Shown here: in pieces, positions 1 through 9,795 of the stretch
How positions within the stretch are numbered: position 1 is the stretch's first letter
Layout: each line of letters opens with the position of its first letter
NCBI GenBank assembly: GCA_944326355.1
Contig: CALVDO010000001.1
Location: 1-64,000, forward strand
Reading direction: 5' to 3'
Length of the DNA: 64,000 nt
From: an uncultured Bacteroidales bacterium
GTDB lineage: Bacteria > Bacteroidota > Bacteroidia > Bacteroidales > UBA932
Notes under the pieces: generated by a model
The model's database searches: none
The model's input: the letters and a program-made list of their open reading frames with translations, nothing else
What the model was told of the DNA's origin: nothing
Made by a program: the position numbers and the translations under genes

Positions 1-783
1 ACCATCCAGGAAGGCGATGCCGTCATCTTCTTCAACTTCCGCAACGACCGTGCAAGGGAAATCACCGCTGCCCTCACTCAGGAGGATCTTCCGGACTACG
101 GAATGAAGACCCTTCCTCTGTACTACTGCTGCCTCACCCCGTATGACGACAAGTTCCAGGGTCTCCACATCCTCTTCGACAAGGAGAATGTGCAGGACAC
201 CCTCGGAGAGATAGTCTCAAAGGCAGGAAAGCGCCAGCTCCGCATCGCCGAGACGGAGAAATATGCGCACGTGACGTTCTTCTTCAACGGAGGACGCGAG
301 GCTCAGTTCGAGAATGAGGACAGGATCCTCGTCAGCTCTCCGAAAGTGCCGACATACGACCTTCTCCCTGAAATGAGCGCGCCGGAAGTGACAGAAAAGC
401 TCGTGGAAGTGCTGAAGACAGGCAAGGAGGACATGATCATCCTCAACTTCGCCAACGGAGACATGGTGGGACACACCGGAGTATTCTCGTCAATCTGCCG
501 CGCAGTCGCAAGAGTGGACAAGTGCGTGAAGGAAGTGGTCGAGACGGCCATCGCCAATGACTATGTGGTGCTTCTGACGGCCGACCACGGCAACGCCGAC
601 CATGCCTACAACGCCGACGGCACTCCGAACACCGCCCACTCGCTCAACCCTGTGCAGTTCATCGTCATCAACGCAGGAGTTGACCACGTGAAAGACGGCA
701 AGCTCGCCGACGTGGCCCCTACCATCCTCAAGCTCATGGGCATCCCTCAGCCTGAGGCCATGACGGGAGAGCCGCTCATATAG
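1..783 (+). CDS. gpmI: 2,3-bisphosphoglycerate-independent phosphoglycerate mutase, C-terminal part
   Basis: Catalyses 3-phosphoglycerate to 2-phosphoglycerate interconversion in cytosolic glycolysis using two Mn ions and a phosphoserine intermediate. The frame is open from base 1, so the 5' end lies outside the window; about 260 of the usual ~510 residues are present. The first residues contain the family motif [10 protein letters not shown], and the C-terminal phosphatase domain shows the metal-binding motif TADHGNAD followed by TAHSLNPV. The stop codon lies 29 bp before the preferred start of the next sugar kinase, so the two are probably co-transcribed. Family assignment is secure; only the missing N-terminus limits it. 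Confidence 0.95.
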   Translation, partial: TIQEGDAVIFFNFRNDRAREITAALTQEDLPDYGMKTLPLYYCCLTPYDDKFQGLHILFDKENVQDTLGEIVSKAGKRQLRIAETEKYAHVTFFFNGGREAQFENEDRILVSSPKVPTYDLLPEMSAPEVTEKLVEVLKTGKEDMIILNFANGDMVGHTGVFSSICRAVARVDKCVKEVVETAIANDYVVLLTADHGNADHAYNADGTPNTAHSLNPVQFIVINAGVDHVKDGKLADVAPTILKLMGIPQPEAMTGEPLI

Positions 784-812
784 TGACAGAAAACCACAAA
801 AAGATAACACAA

Positions 813-1928
813 ATGGCAAATTTTCAGACAGATTCACGCATCGTGCTCACCCTTGACGCCGGAGGCACGAACATGGTATTCGGAGCAATGCAGGGCGGGA
901 AATTCATTGTTGACCCGATCACCCTGCCGTCCAACGCCAACAACCTCGACCTCTGCCTCGACACGATGGTCATCGGCTTCAGCTCAATCATCAACAAGCT
1001 GAAGGAACAGCCTGTCGCAATCAGCTTCGCCTTCCCCGGCCCGGCTGACTATCCGAACGGCATCATCGGAGGCTATCTTCCGAACTTCCCTTCATTCAGG
1101 GACGGAGTCGCGCTCGGGCCGTTCCTCAACGACAGATTCGGCATCCCGGTCTTCATCAACAATGACGGAGACCTCTTCGCCTACGGAGAAGCCCTCGGCG
1201 GCGTTCTTCCGGAGGTCAACGCCAAACTCGAGGCCGCAGGAAGCGACAAGCGCTATCACAACCTGATAGGCTACACTTTCGGCACCGGACTCGGCATCGG
1301 AACAGTGATCAACGGCGAGCTCAACAGGGGCGACAACTCATGCGTTGAGACCTTCTGCCTGCCGCACAGCAAGATCAACGGCGTCATCGTCGAAGACGGA
1401 GCAGCCATAAGGGCCGTCAAGAGGGTATACGGAGAGCTTTCCGACAACCCTGACCACGGACTTGAGCCGAAAGACATCTTCGACGTGGCCGAGGGCACAC
1501 GCGAAGGCAACAGAGAGGCGGCAGTCAAGGCATTCCGCGAGATGGGAGAAGTGGCCGGAGAGGCCATGGCTACTGCCGTCACCCTCATCGACGGACTCAT
1601 AGTCATCGGAGGAGGCATCATCGCCGCACGCAAATACATCATGCCCGGCGTGCTCAGCGCCCTGAGAGGCAAGATCAGGACACTCTCCGGAGAAGAGCTC
1701 AACCGCGTGCAGATGAAGGTATACGATCTGGACAACGAGGCGGAGTTCGCCGACTTCGCCCGTGGAGACAGCCGCCTGATCAAAGTCTACGGCACAGACA
1801 AGGAAGTCACCTACGATCCGCAGAAGCGCATAGGCGTGGCCGTGTCCAAGATGGGCGCAAGCAACGCCATCTCGGTCGGAGCCTACACCTTCGCCCTCGA
1901 CCAGCTGGACAAGGCCGAAGCCCGCTGA
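813..1928 (+). CDS. ROK-family sugar kinase (glucokinase/mannokinase-like)
   Basis: Probably phosphorylates a free hexose at C6 with ATP in the cytosol. The 371-residue protein has the N-terminal phosphate-binding motif LDAGGTN, the ROK sugar-binding segment INNDGDLFAYGEA, the GTGLGIG loop and a C-terminal VIGGGII adenosine motif. The usual ROK zinc signature (CxCGxxGCxE) is not visible; the matching region instead reads VETFCLPHSKI. An in-frame GTG at 783 overlaps the upstream stop, but the ATG at 813 starts right before the conserved domain and is preferred. Location between gpmI and manA fits a role feeding hexose phosphates into glycolysis; mannose is a plausible substrate but cannot be fixed from sequence. 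Confidence 0.85.
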   Translation: MANFQTDSRIVLTLDAGGTNMVFGAMQGGKFIVDPITLPSNANNLDLCLDTMVIGFSSIINKLKEQPVAISFAFPGPADYPNGIIGGYLPNFPSFRDGVALGPFLNDRFGIPVFINNDGDLFAYGEALGGVLPEVNAKLEAAGSDKRYHNLIGYTFGTGLGIGTVINGELNRGDNSCVETFCLPHSKINGVIVEDGAAIRAVKRVYGELSDNPDHGLEPKDIFDVAEGTREGNREAAVKAFREMGEVAGEAMATAVTLIDGLIVIGGGIIAARKYIMPGVLSALRGKIRTLSGEELNRVQMKVYDLDNEAEFADFARGDSRLIKVYGTDKEVTYDPQKRIGVAVSKMGASNAISVGAYTFALDQLDKAEAR

Positions 1929-2042
1929 AACACTGCGCATCCGGTCTTCCGACAGGAGGACGAAACGGCAAAGTTTTGACATTCAATGAGGGATGACTCT
2001 AATGAGCCGTCCCGATAACTTTTTAAAACGAAACAGAACAAG

Positions 2043-3017
2043 ATGTATCCATTGAAATTCGAACCGATACTGAAGTCGATGGTCTGGGGAGGGGAGAGGA
2101 TTCCGTCCTTCAAGTCCATCACCACCGACAGGCACAACATCGGAGAAAGCTGGGAAATATCCGGCGTCAAGGACAACGAGTCGGTAGTGACCAACGGCGA
2201 ATTCGCCGGCAGGACCATCACCGACCTTGTGAGAGAATACAAGGACAAGCTCATAGGAAAAGGCAACTGGGAAAGGACAGGAGAGGAATTTCCGCTTCTG
2301 GTGAAATTCATCGACGCAAAGCAGGACCTGTCCATCCAGGTACATCCGGACGATGAGCTCGCAGCCCGCAGGCACAACGGCTCAAAGGGCAAGACCGAGA
2401 TGTGGTATGTGATCGACACGGCGCCGGGAGCGCACCTGATGTCCGGCCTGAAGAAGGAGATCACTCCGGAGGAATATGTGGAGAGAGTCAACTCCAACAC
2501 CATCACCGACGTGCTCGAAGACTTCTCCCTGCAGCCGGGAGACGTGTTCTTCCTCCCTGCCGGACGCATCCACAGCATCGGAGCAGGCTCGTTCATCGCC
2601 GAGATTCAGCAGACCTCCGACATCACCTACCGCATCTACGATTTCGGAAGGCTCGGTCTCGACGGCAAGCCGAGGCAGCTGCACACCGAGCTCGCCAAAG
2701 AGGCCATCGACTACAAGGTCTATCCGGACTACAAGACCAGTTACGAAAAGCACAAGAACTGCGAGAACGTGCTCGTTGACTGCAGATACTTCACCACTTC
2801 TCTCTACGATCTCGACAGAGAGCACGTGATAGACATGAAGGATCTCGACTCATTCCTGATCATCATCTGCATCGACGGCAAGGGCACGCTCTCCGACTCA
2901 GAAGGCAACAGTGTCCCTGTCCACAAGGGTGAGACCGTGCTCATTCCGGCATCATCCGCAAGCGTGACGGCCGTTCCTGACGGCACCATGCAGTTCCTCA
3001 CAAGCTATGTGAGATAG
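2043..3017 (+). CDS. manA: Mannose-6-phosphate isomerase, class I
   Basis: Interconverts mannose-6-phosphate and fructose-6-phosphate in the cytosol; zinc dependent. The 324-residue protein is of the short bacterial type. Zinc ligands are visible in order: Gln and His in SIQVHPDD, Glu in KTEMWYV, and His in AGRIHSIG, followed by the conserved EIQQTSDITYRIYDFGR segment. The C-terminal cupin half is present and full length. Together with the upstream ROK kinase it would form a mannose or GDP-mannose precursor branch. The gene is closed by a rho-independent terminator about 75 bp downstream. Confidence 0.95.
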   Translation: MYPLKFEPILKSMVWGGERIPSFKSITTDRHNIGESWEISGVKDNESVVTNGEFAGRTITDLVREYKDKLIGKGNWERTGEEFPLLVKFIDAKQDLSIQVHPDDELAARRHNGSKGKTEMWYVIDTAPGAHLMSGLKKEITPEEYVERVNSNTITDVLEDFSLQPGDVFFLPAGRIHSIGAGSFIAEIQQTSDITYRIYDFGRLGLDGKPRQLHTELAKEAIDYKVYPDYKTSYEKHKNCENVLVDCRYFTTSLYDLDREHVIDMKDLDSFLIIICIDGKGTLSDSEGNSVPVHKGETVLIPASSASVTAVPDGTMQFLTSYVR

Positions 3018-3091
3018 TCTGAACCATGTCTTGCAGGCGGACCCTTTCCACAACTGATCCGCCTGCAGGCACACCGGAAACCGATAGAGCA

Positions 3092-3127
3092 ACGGGGCTG
3101 ACCTACAGCGGGTCAAGCCCCGTTTTT
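3092..3127 (+). terminator. Rho-independent terminator after manA
   Basis: An 8-bp GC-rich stem (acggggct / agccccgt, with a further gacc/ggtc pairing around one bulged base) is followed directly by a run of five T. It lies downstream of manA and would end the gpmI-kinase-manA transcript. Confidence 0.8.
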
Positions 3128-3239
3128 CATGTTCTATATGAACGGAGCGAAATAGAAACCGTGAATTTTTACTGCATTGATTGACATCCAGTCCGTGAAA
3201 GTCAACGGCAGGCCATACGGCTAAAGCTTCCCGACAATT

Positions 3240-3278
3240 AAAAAGACCGGCCCAGAGTGAATTCGGGTCGGTCTTTTT
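3240..3278. terminator. Bidirectional rho-independent terminator
   Basis: A perfect 10-bp inverted repeat, aaaaagaccg / cggtcttttt, has an inner cccaga...tcggg-type loop. It has T runs in both directions, so it can end the leftward nuclease/TonB-receptor transcript (stop at 3295) and back up the manA terminator. The rest of 3018-3294 shows no gene. Confidence 0.8.
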
Positions 3279-3294
3279 GTATTGATGGCGTCAC

Positions 3295-4269
3295 CTACTC
3301 AGCGATCTCGACGCCTGAGAGGTCGTTGAGAAGGAACTGATTGTTGCTGTTGTATCGCGTGAGGATGCCGGTGAGGTTGACCCTCTCGCCGACTAAGATG
3401 GCCTCGTCGATGGCGGTGTCGGCAAAGCGGGCATAGCCGCTCGTGCGCACCTGGAGATCGACGCCGTCCTTGTTGAAATACTGGCTCACGCTGTAGAATG
3501 CCGGAGAATAATTGGCTCTCTCATCCTCCGGAACAGCCCCGTCGAAACCGGTCAGCATATAACGCGCGAAACCTGTCTCGTTGATGGCCCAGGTGGTTAT
3601 TCCGCAGGTCTCCCCGACATCTCCGAGATACAGGCTGTTGTCGCTGTCGTCATATATTATGGCAAAGACACGGTTGCCGTAGGTGAGACCCTCGACCTTC
3701 ACATAGCGCCCGAGATTGGCGGCGTCGGTGATGCCTTCTTTAGCGTCTATCACCATCGGCTCCACCTTCCCGAGTTCGCCTCTGAAGATGTGAGTGTCGA
3801 TGATGTACTGCTGGTCGATATAGGCCGTCTCGTAGTCCGGATCGGAAGAAGGATAGCCGAGCTGAATCATGCCCCGGTAGTTGCCGATGGCGAGGCCGTT
3901 GCAGTCGACATACACCCACTGCCCCATCTTGTACTCGTTGTAGAGGTTTCTGGTGCCCATCTTCAGCTCGATTCCGCCGGTTTCATCCTGAATGTACATC
4001 GTCCGGTAGAGATTGCCCTGCTGGTCGGATGACACAACCTGCGCCTTCACTATCCTGTTCCCAATGGTAGTGACCGGAGAGTTCTGATACATGGCCTTGA
4101 GGTCGGCGATGGTGATGAAATCCCGACCGTCGAAATCCTCGTCGGTGTACACCTTGAAAGGCTCGGGTTCATCGTAATTCACCGGAGGGAACTCATCGCA
4201 CGAGACCATCGAAATGCCGGCGGCCAGAACCGCGGCATAGAGAGTGATATGTTTCAATATGTTCTTCAT
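3295..4269 (-). CDS. DUF5689 lipoprotein, partner of the TonB receptor
   Basis: A 324-residue exported lipoprotein: the N-terminus has a short basic stretch, a hydrophobic core and the lipobox ISMVSC. After it comes a Pro/Glu-rich spacer and then a domain beginning DFITIADLKAMY that resembles DUF5689, with an OB-fold-like region (RIVKAQVVSSD, YIQDETGGIELKMG). Such proteins sit beside TonB receptors and secreted nucleases in Bacteroidota; their ligand is not established. It is the last gene of the leftward operon, 51 bp after the TonB receptor, and is followed by a terminator. Surface-exposed binding of an extracellular polymer is an inference from the domain and its neighbours. Confidence 0.75.
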   Translation of the reverse strand: MKNILKHITLYAAVLAAGISMVSCDEFPPVNYDEPEPFKVYTDEDFDGRDFITIADLKAMYQNSPVTTIGNRIVKAQVVSSDQQGNLYRTMYIQDETGGIELKMGTRNLYNEYKMGQWVYVDCNGLAIGNYRGMIQLGYPSSDPDYETAYIDQQYIIDTHIFRGELGKVEPMVIDAKEGITDAANLGRYVKVEGLTYGNRVFAIIYDDSDNSLYLGDVGETCGITTWAINETGFARYMLTGFDGAVPEDERANYSPAFYSVSQYFNKDGVDLQVRTSGYARFADTAIDEAILVGERVNLTGILTRYNSNNQFLLNDLSGVEIAE

Positions 4270-4320
4270 CTGTCTTCTTTTTTATCAGATTGTCCAAAAT
4301 CCGCGATGTCCGTAGACCGG

Positions 4321-7300
4321 TCAGAAGCGGAAATACAGATTGAGCATGTAGTTGACTCCGCTCATGTAGAAATACTTGGGATCAAACCTGTAGTATCTCT
4401 CCTCATTGGCGCTGTCGATCAGTCGGGTCTGCTCATAGCCGCCGGTCTTCACATTGCGGTTGTTGAGTATGTTCTTGACCTCGAGAGAGAAGCCGAAGTT
4501 GTACTTCCTCTGGATGTACCACGACTTGCCGATGCTCGCGTTGAGAAGGACGGCGGCATCAAACTTTTCCTGAGCCGCCATGTACTCGATCTCCTCCGGA
4601 GAAGCGTATCCGTCCGGACCGCCGACGGCGAGAGATGTCCTGTAGAGCGGGTTCATGTCCAGATAAGCCTTGTCAAAGTAGTTGGCGTTGAGCTCGAAGA
4701 ACCAGTATGACGGCGTGCGGTAGTTCAGGCCGAGGCTCGCAGCAAGCTGCGGAGTGCTCGGCACATAGTGCTTCTGATCCTTCTCCACTATGTAGTTGCC
4801 CTCATCGTCAAGCAGATATGCTCCGTCCTGATCCTTCGCATAGATCGGATGGCTCATCCAGTAAGGCACCAGGGCGTTGTCAAACACGACCTCCGCGCTG
4901 TTGTCCACAGTCTGGGTCATGTACGGATTGGAAGTGTAGACATATTCACCCCAGCTCAGCACACCCTGCAGAGAGAGGCCGGTGACAGGAAGAGGAATCT
5001 TGAAGCCGAGCTCGACTCCCATGTGCCTCTGGTCAATGCCGCTCATCGCGAAGTTGGTGTAGGAGTTCTGCGCGTCGTCATAGAAGCTCATCACGTCCGT
5101 CTGGTCGTTGATCTTTGTGTAGAATCCGGTCACGCGCAGGTCATAGCCGTTGTTGCTGTAGGTGTAGTTGAGATCTGCGGAGAAGGTCTTGGTAGTCGTC
5201 AGGTTCGGGATGATGGTATTTCTCGTCCTCGGAGACACGAAGGCCTGAGTGAAGGTAGGAGCGTCATTGAAGTATCCCACGTTGGCATAGAGCCTGTGTC
5301 CGCCGGTGAAGAACCAGCCGAAGCCGCCCTTTACTGACCATGTGAAGAAGTCCACCACCTCGGAACGGCCCTTGGAAGTGATCACGTTGCCCTGGCTGTC
5401 GTAGGAAGTGAGCAGATCACCGGTCACAGGGCTGAAGATCTCCTGGCCATTGTCGTCCAGACCGGCGAAGAGACCCTTTCTCACGAGGCCTTCCCTCCAG
5501 AAGCGCGTGTAGCCGCCCTCAGCTGCGACATAGCCGCTGAACGAGCCCACTTTGAAGTCGCCGTTGGCCCAGATGCCGCCCTTGCGCACATTGGCATAAT
5601 AGTCATAGCCATACTTGTCGCCAGCGTAAAGAGTGCTGGCCGAGCCATATAAGAGATAATGGTCGAGATCGTTCTGAATCTTAGCCGGGTCAGAGGCGTA
5701 GTCACGCTCGGCGAACTGGTCTATATTGATATAGTAGTCACCGCCGAGGAGGTCGTCTATCACCTTATAGTATTCAGTCTTGTTCCACTTGTAGCTGATG
5801 CCGCCGGTGAGAGTGAACCAGTCTGACGCCGTCCACTTGACGCTGGCGTTGAGATTGAGGTCGTTCTGGTCGGTGCGGCGCTCCTCGATCACATACTTGG
5901 AGCGTGCTCCGATATCGGTGTGGTTGCTGTTGTTGATGCTGTAGAGCCTGTCCCAGTTGATGTGCTGAGTGTTGTTGATGTTGTATCTCCATGCCTCAGT
6001 GGCCCATCCTGCCTTGCTCGCGTCAAGTCTGTCATAGTCAGGATTGTCCATGTAGAAGTAGCTCGGGAGATAGCGGTAGTAGTCCGGTCTCGGGTCCTGA
6101 GAGTCGTACCAGTCGAGGGCAGTGTAGCCGTTCTTTCCGGTGCGGTAGAGGACCGTGGCAGTGGCCTCGAGATTCTCCAGCGGCTTCACGGTGTACTTGA
6201 GGAGCATCACAGGCTCATGCGTCTTGCGCACGCGGGCGTTACGCATCTTGCCGTTCTGATAACCCCAGTTGGAGTTGTAGGTGTTGCTGCCCACGAGGTC
6301 GTACACCTCCTGGGTGGAGGCGTTCTGCGCTCCGCGATGTCCCGGAGTGGCGAAGGTCATGAAGCCGAGCTTGTGCATGTCCCCAAACTTCTTCTCCACG
6401 CCTGCGTAATATGCGAAAGACCTGTAGTAGACACCCTCGACCCAGTCGTTTCCGCCGACTCTGGCCGACACGTTGAACGCGTAGGACCAGCCGTTGTCAA
6501 GCTCGCCGGAAGCGTAGCTCGCCATGGCGCGGAGTCTATAGAGGGCGCTGTTGGTCAGGAGGCTGAATCTCCAGCCCGGTCTCACCGAGGAAGGAGTCGC
6601 GAGGATGTTGGTCACGCCGTTGTAGCCGCCGAAGCCGTAGTCAGAAGGCTCCACGCCGATGGTGGTCTCCTTGCTTCTCATGGCCTCATTGAGTCCGCTC
6701 CAGAGCGACCACGGAGTGTAGCCCGTGAGGGCGTCATTCATTCTCACGCCGCTGAGGTACACGTCCTGAGTCTCGCTGTTGTAACCCCTGTTCTTGAATC
6801 GCACTGAGCTGAAGTCGTAGCCCGCGATGTTGGAATACACGTCGTTTCCATAGAGGATGGAAGGAGAGTCGTCATAGCCTGAGCCGTCCATGTCAAACTC
6901 GGCGAAATTGGAGTCGTCGAGGTCCGAGACGGTCTGAGACGAGACGAGGGAGACGAAGATGAGATCCTTCACGAATCCCTCGACGGTCACGTTGACCACC
7001 GACTCCACGAATCCCGGAGCCGACACCTTCATCCTGTAGATGCCGTTCGGCAGATCTTCAAAGCGGAAATAACCGTCTTCACCGGCATTCGCCGTAAGGA
7101 CGAGGGTCTCGCCGCGATAGAGGCTCATGGCCGCATTCGCCACTGGAAGCCTTCCGCTGCGGTTGACGACCGTGCCCTCGACTCCGCCCTTGTCGTCCAG
7201 CGCGGGGCGTTCATGCCATTCGATCCTGCCTCCGTAGGTCTTCTTGTCCTGCGCCTGAGCCAGCGCGGCAAGAGGAAGCGTGAAGATGGCCACCAAAAGG

Positions 7301-7323
7301 ATTGACAATAATTTTCTGTTCAT
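4321..7323 (-). CDS. TonB-dependent outer membrane receptor with carboxypeptidase-like N-terminal domain
   Basis: A 1000-residue outer-membrane transporter. A Sec signal peptide ending near ALAQAQ is followed by a beta-sandwich domain (GVEGTVVNRSGRLPVANAA, about residues 47-125), a plug region (about 150-260, including YLSGVRMNDALTGY) and a 22-strand-type barrel rich in alternating aromatic residues, ending in NLYFRF with the C-terminal Phe typical of outer membrane proteins. No SusD-like partner is adjacent and the SusC signature at the plug is not evident, so it is a general TonB receptor. It lies between a DUF5689 lipoprotein and two nuclease-family genes, suggesting uptake of nucleic-acid breakdown products or phosphate esters; the substrate is inferred. 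Confidence 0.88.
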   Translation of the reverse strand: MNRKLLSILLVAIFTLPLAALAQAQDKKTYGGRIEWHERPALDDKGGVEGTVVNRSGRLPVANAAMSLYRGETLVLTANAGEDGYFRFEDLPNGIYRMKVSAPGFVESVVNVTVEGFVKDLIFVSLVSSQTVSDLDDSNFAEFDMDGSGYDDSPSILYGNDVYSNIAGYDFSSVRFKNRGYNSETQDVYLSGVRMNDALTGYTPWSLWSGLNEAMRSKETTIGVEPSDYGFGGYNGVTNILATPSSVRPGWRFSLLTNSALYRLRAMASYASGELDNGWSYAFNVSARVGGNDWVEGVYYRSFAYYAGVEKKFGDMHKLGFMTFATPGHRGAQNASTQEVYDLVGSNTYNSNWGYQNGKMRNARVRKTHEPVMLLKYTVKPLENLEATATVLYRTGKNGYTALDWYDSQDPRPDYYRYLPSYFYMDNPDYDRLDASKAGWATEAWRYNINNTQHINWDRLYSINNSNHTDIGARSKYVIEERRTDQNDLNLNASVKWTASDWFTLTGGISYKWNKTEYYKVIDDLLGGDYYINIDQFAERDYASDPAKIQNDLDHYLLYGSASTLYAGDKYGYDYYANVRKGGIWANGDFKVGSFSGYVAAEGGYTRFWREGLVRKGLFAGLDDNGQEIFSPVTGDLLTSYDSQGNVITSKGRSEVVDFFTWSVKGGFGWFFTGGHRLYANVGYFNDAPTFTQAFVSPRTRNTIIPNLTTTKTFSADLNYTYSNNGYDLRVTGFYTKINDQTDVMSFYDDAQNSYTNFAMSGIDQRHMGVELGFKIPLPVTGLSLQGVLSWGEYVYTSNPYMTQTVDNSAEVVFDNALVPYWMSHPIYAKDQDGAYLLDDEGNYIVEKDQKHYVPSTPQLAASLGLNYRTPSYWFFELNANYFDKAYLDMNPLYRTSLAVGGPDGYASPEEIEYMAAQEKFDAAVLLNASIGKSWYIQRKYNFGFSLEVKNILNNRNVKTGGYEQTRLIDSANEERYYRFDPKYFYMSGVNYMLNLYFRF

Positions 7324-7343
7324 ATCAGAATTAAAGGATTAAG

Positions 7344-8420
7344 TTACTTTTCAAGCACTATGTAGGTCGGGAAATGATCGCTGTAGCCGCCGATGAACGA
7401 GCCATTGGAAAACGTCCTGAACGGAGTGCCCTTGTACTGGCCCGTCTGGGTGATCATGAACTGCTTTTTGTAGACCACCCCGTAAAAGCCCTTCTTGCCC
7501 ACAGGCCGGATCTTCAGACCGCCGTCCGGCGCGTTGAGAAGCGCCTCGTTTACCATAATGATGTCGTAGATGTTCCATGTGCCCTGATAGGCGAGAGAGC
7601 CGTAGCCTGCCTTCAGCATGGACAGGAAAGGAGAGAAGAAGTCGCTCTTGCCGACGTCCTGCGGATTTTCCTTGCCGTGCATGAATTCGGTCATGCTCCT
7701 GTCGGTAGGATTGTCGTTCATGTCGCCCATCACTATGATCTTGATGCCCGGATGCTTCTCCATCATCGTGCAGGCATGCTCATAGATGATCTCCGCACCC
7801 CTGCTGCGCAGATCCCATCCCTTGCCGCCGATGCGTGACGGCAGATGTGCCACATACACCGCAAACTCCTCTCCGTCAAGCAGGCCGTGAACCATCAGTA
7901 TGTCCCTTGTCTTGAACTTCACCCTGTCCGGGCCGTCCATCGCGAACTCTATCCTGGAGCTGTTGAAGTCGAACGGAATGGACTCGCTGTCGATAAACTC
8001 GAAATTGTCCGGCCTGTAGAGAAGAGCCACATCCACTCCCCTCGTGTCCGGGCCGTCATAATGCACTATCTGATAATTGGCCGCAGCGATCTCCGGCTGG
8101 CTCACCAGATCCTCCAGCACGAGACGGTTCTCCACCTCGCTGACACCCAGAAGAGTGTGGAAGCGGCCATTGGTCTGCGCCATCGACTTTATCACGGTGG
8201 CCATGTTGTGAAGCTTCTTCTGATACTTCACTTCAGTCCACTGGTTTGCCCCGTCCGGAAGAAACTCCGCATCGTTCTTGGCGGGATCATCGTAGGTGTC
8301 GAACAGGTTTTCAAGATTGTAGAATCCCGCCACGAAAATCTTGCGGGACCTGTCCGTCTGCGCCGAAAGCAGAGATGCCGTCAGCACAATCAGGAGAATC
8401 ACATTCAGAATCTTTTTCAT
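7344..8420 (-). CDS. Secreted endonuclease/exonuclease/phosphatase (EEP) family protein
   Basis: A 358-residue phosphodiesterase-fold enzyme with a Sec signal peptide (cleavage near LLSAQ), so periplasmic or external. EEP catalytic motifs are visible in order: the Asn in FYNLENLFD, the metal-binding Glu in SEVENR, GDMNDNPTDRS and a C-terminal SDHFPTYI. The fold covers DNases, phosphoinositide phosphatases and sphingomyelinases, so the exact substrate is open; nuclease action is favoured because the next upstream gene encodes a NUC-type nuclease. Only 20 bp separate it from the TonB receptor downstream, which implies co-transcription. Confidence 0.85.
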   Translation of the reverse strand: MKKILNVILLIVLTASLLSAQTDRSRKIFVAGFYNLENLFDTYDDPAKNDAEFLPDGANQWTEVKYQKKLHNMATVIKSMAQTNGRFHTLLGVSEVENRLVLEDLVSQPEIAAANYQIVHYDGPDTRGVDVALLYRPDNFEFIDSESIPFDFNSSRIEFAMDGPDRVKFKTRDILMVHGLLDGEEFAVYVAHLPSRIGGKGWDLRSRGAEIIYEHACTMMEKHPGIKIIVMGDMNDNPTDRSMTEFMHGKENPQDVGKSDFFSPFLSMLKAGYGSLAYQGTWNIYDIIMVNEALLNAPDGGLKIRPVGKKGFYGVVYKKQFMITQTGQYKGTPFRTFSNGSFIGGYSDHFPTYIVLEK

Positions 8421-8483
8421 TTCTTGGATTTTCAGTAAATATCGGATTGACTGGATATCAGCCGCAGTGAAAATGAATGCGCG

Positions 8484-9671
8484 TCACCACCACCAGCTCA
8501 CTGCGGAAGGCCGCTGCGCCTCAACCCTCGAGGCCGCCGTCTCCCCTATCGCGTCAGGCAGGTTGACAAAGAAGTCTATGCCGGTCATCTCTTCGAGCTC
8601 GTCGATCGACATGGACATCTCCGCAGTCACATGAGCCTCGGAATAACCCCTGTGCTCCAGATAGAACGCCGCCCCGGCATAGCCTGAATAGCCTATCGTG
8701 GAGCTTCTGCTGTAGCGCAACAGAGCCTTGAAATAGCCCACAGGCACTGTGACGGCCTTTCCGTCATTGTCATAGGCGACGTCGGTGCTGCCCTCGGTGA
8801 CACACCCCGTCACGACATAGAGCGTGTCGGACGACCTCGCCCACGAACGCACCGATCCCTCAAGATCCGCCCAGATCTGCCCGTTGAGTTCACCGAGCTG
8901 AGGAGTCATGTTGGTAAAATAGAAAGTCTGCACATTGGCGTCATACTGGAGCCTGTCAGCGGATGCGATCTGATGCCCCCGCTGATAGCCGCCGCGATAT
9001 CCGCCGTAGAGTCTCGGCTGGTCCTCTTCAGGGATCAACGGGTCATAGCCCCATCTGTCTGTCCTGTCTCCCGTGCCTATCGACCAGGCGTTGAGAGGAT
9101 AGGCCACCCACTGAGCGACAAGGTTCTCCCTGTCCCAATACAATGAGTAATTTCTCGTCGGAATCCTGCCTATGGTCATCGGATGCGAAACGAAAGTCTT
9201 GCCGTCATCGGCGCTCATCGCCGGAAGCTCCATCCACACGGGCACTGCCTCCGGCTCGTCAGGGTCTGGATCAGGATCAGGGCGTTCCTCCTGGACACCA
9301 CTCTGCTCAAAGGTACAGCTCGCGTCCTGCCCTCCGCTCGTCAGGATTATCATCAGCGACCTTGAATCAGACGACTCATTGGCCTCATAGCTCAACACCA
9401 CTCTGTTCGTGTTTCCCGAGCCCTGAGTCTCGCTCAGCTCGGCCCAGTCCACAGGTCCCGCCTCGGAATACAGGCTGAGCACCCACGGCCCGGACGCAAT
9501 CACGGACACGATATGGCTGCCGGACGCGCTGCTTACCTGAGTCCTCGCCACAGACACCGAGATTTCAGTCTCCTGACCGCTCTCGCAGGCACTGAGGAAA
9601 AGCAGACCGACGCACAGAGACGACAATATCCTGATGAACTTTATACGTTTACAATCAGACATTTCAAACAA
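8484..9671 (-). CDS. DNA/RNA non-specific endonuclease lipoprotein with BACON-like domain
   Basis: A 395-residue lipoprotein: hydrophobic segment then lipobox LFLSAC at the N-terminus. Residues about 35-125 form a BACON-like beta-sandwich (SSASGSHIVSVIASGPW ... FEQSGV), followed by a Pro/Asp linker (PDPDPDPDEP) and a NUC-family nuclease domain with the His-metal motif RGHQIASADR and TNMTPQ downstream. Canonical NUC enzymes have DRGH; here the motif reads YQRGH. The enzyme would cut extracellular DNA or RNA at the cell surface. First gene of a likely four-gene leftward operon with EEP enzyme, TonB receptor and DUF5689 lipoprotein. A second in-frame ATG three codons later (MSDCKR) is an equally possible start. 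Confidence 0.85.
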   Translation of the reverse strand: MFEMSDCKRIKFIRILSSLCVGLLFLSACESGQETEISVSVARTQVSSASGSHIVSVIASGPWVLSLYSEAGPVDWAELSETQGSGNTNRVVLSYEANESSDSRSLMIILTSGGQDASCTFEQSGVQEERPDPDPDPDEPEAVPVWMELPAMSADDGKTFVSHPMTIGRIPTRNYSLYWDRENLVAQWVAYPLNAWSIGTGDRTDRWGYDPLIPEEDQPRLYGGYRGGYQRGHQIASADRLQYDANVQTFYFTNMTPQLGELNGQIWADLEGSVRSWARSSDTLYVVTGCVTEGSTDVAYDNDGKAVTVPVGYFKALLRYSRSSTIGYSGYAGAAFYLEHRGYSEAHVTAEMSMSIDELEEMTGIDFFVNLPDAIGETAASRVEAQRPSAVSWWW

Positions 9672-9740
9672 ACGTCAAAAACTTCTAAAAATGCCTTCGG
9701 CACTTGTGCATGACCTCATCGCCATGCCTTACAAAGAATC

Positions 9741-9770
9741 AAAAGGGGAGCCTCATGACGAGGCTTCCCC
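9741..9770 (-). terminator. Rho-independent terminator of the BACON/OB-fold lipoprotein gene
   Basis: Read on the minus strand, ggggaagcctc pairs with gaggctcccc around a short loop and is followed by four T. It lies 26 bp beyond the stop of the leftward gene at 9796 and separates it from the nuclease operon. Confidence 0.75.
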
Positions 9771-9795
9771 CTGTTGAATTTATTAAAGAATGTTT

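Noticed and set aside
783..812. GTG start at 783 for the ROK kinase
   Set aside because: It overlaps the gpmI stop and adds ten residues with no similarity; the ATG at 813 directly precedes the conserved domain.
5920..6807. 295-residue plus-strand frame opposite the TonB receptor
   Set aside because: Compositionally biased (Val/His/Arg), no motif, and the receptor is intact on the other strand.
4321..7323. SusC identity and a polysaccharide utilisation locus
   Set aside because: No SusD gene or glycoside hydrolase is adjacent and the plug signature is not of the SusC type.
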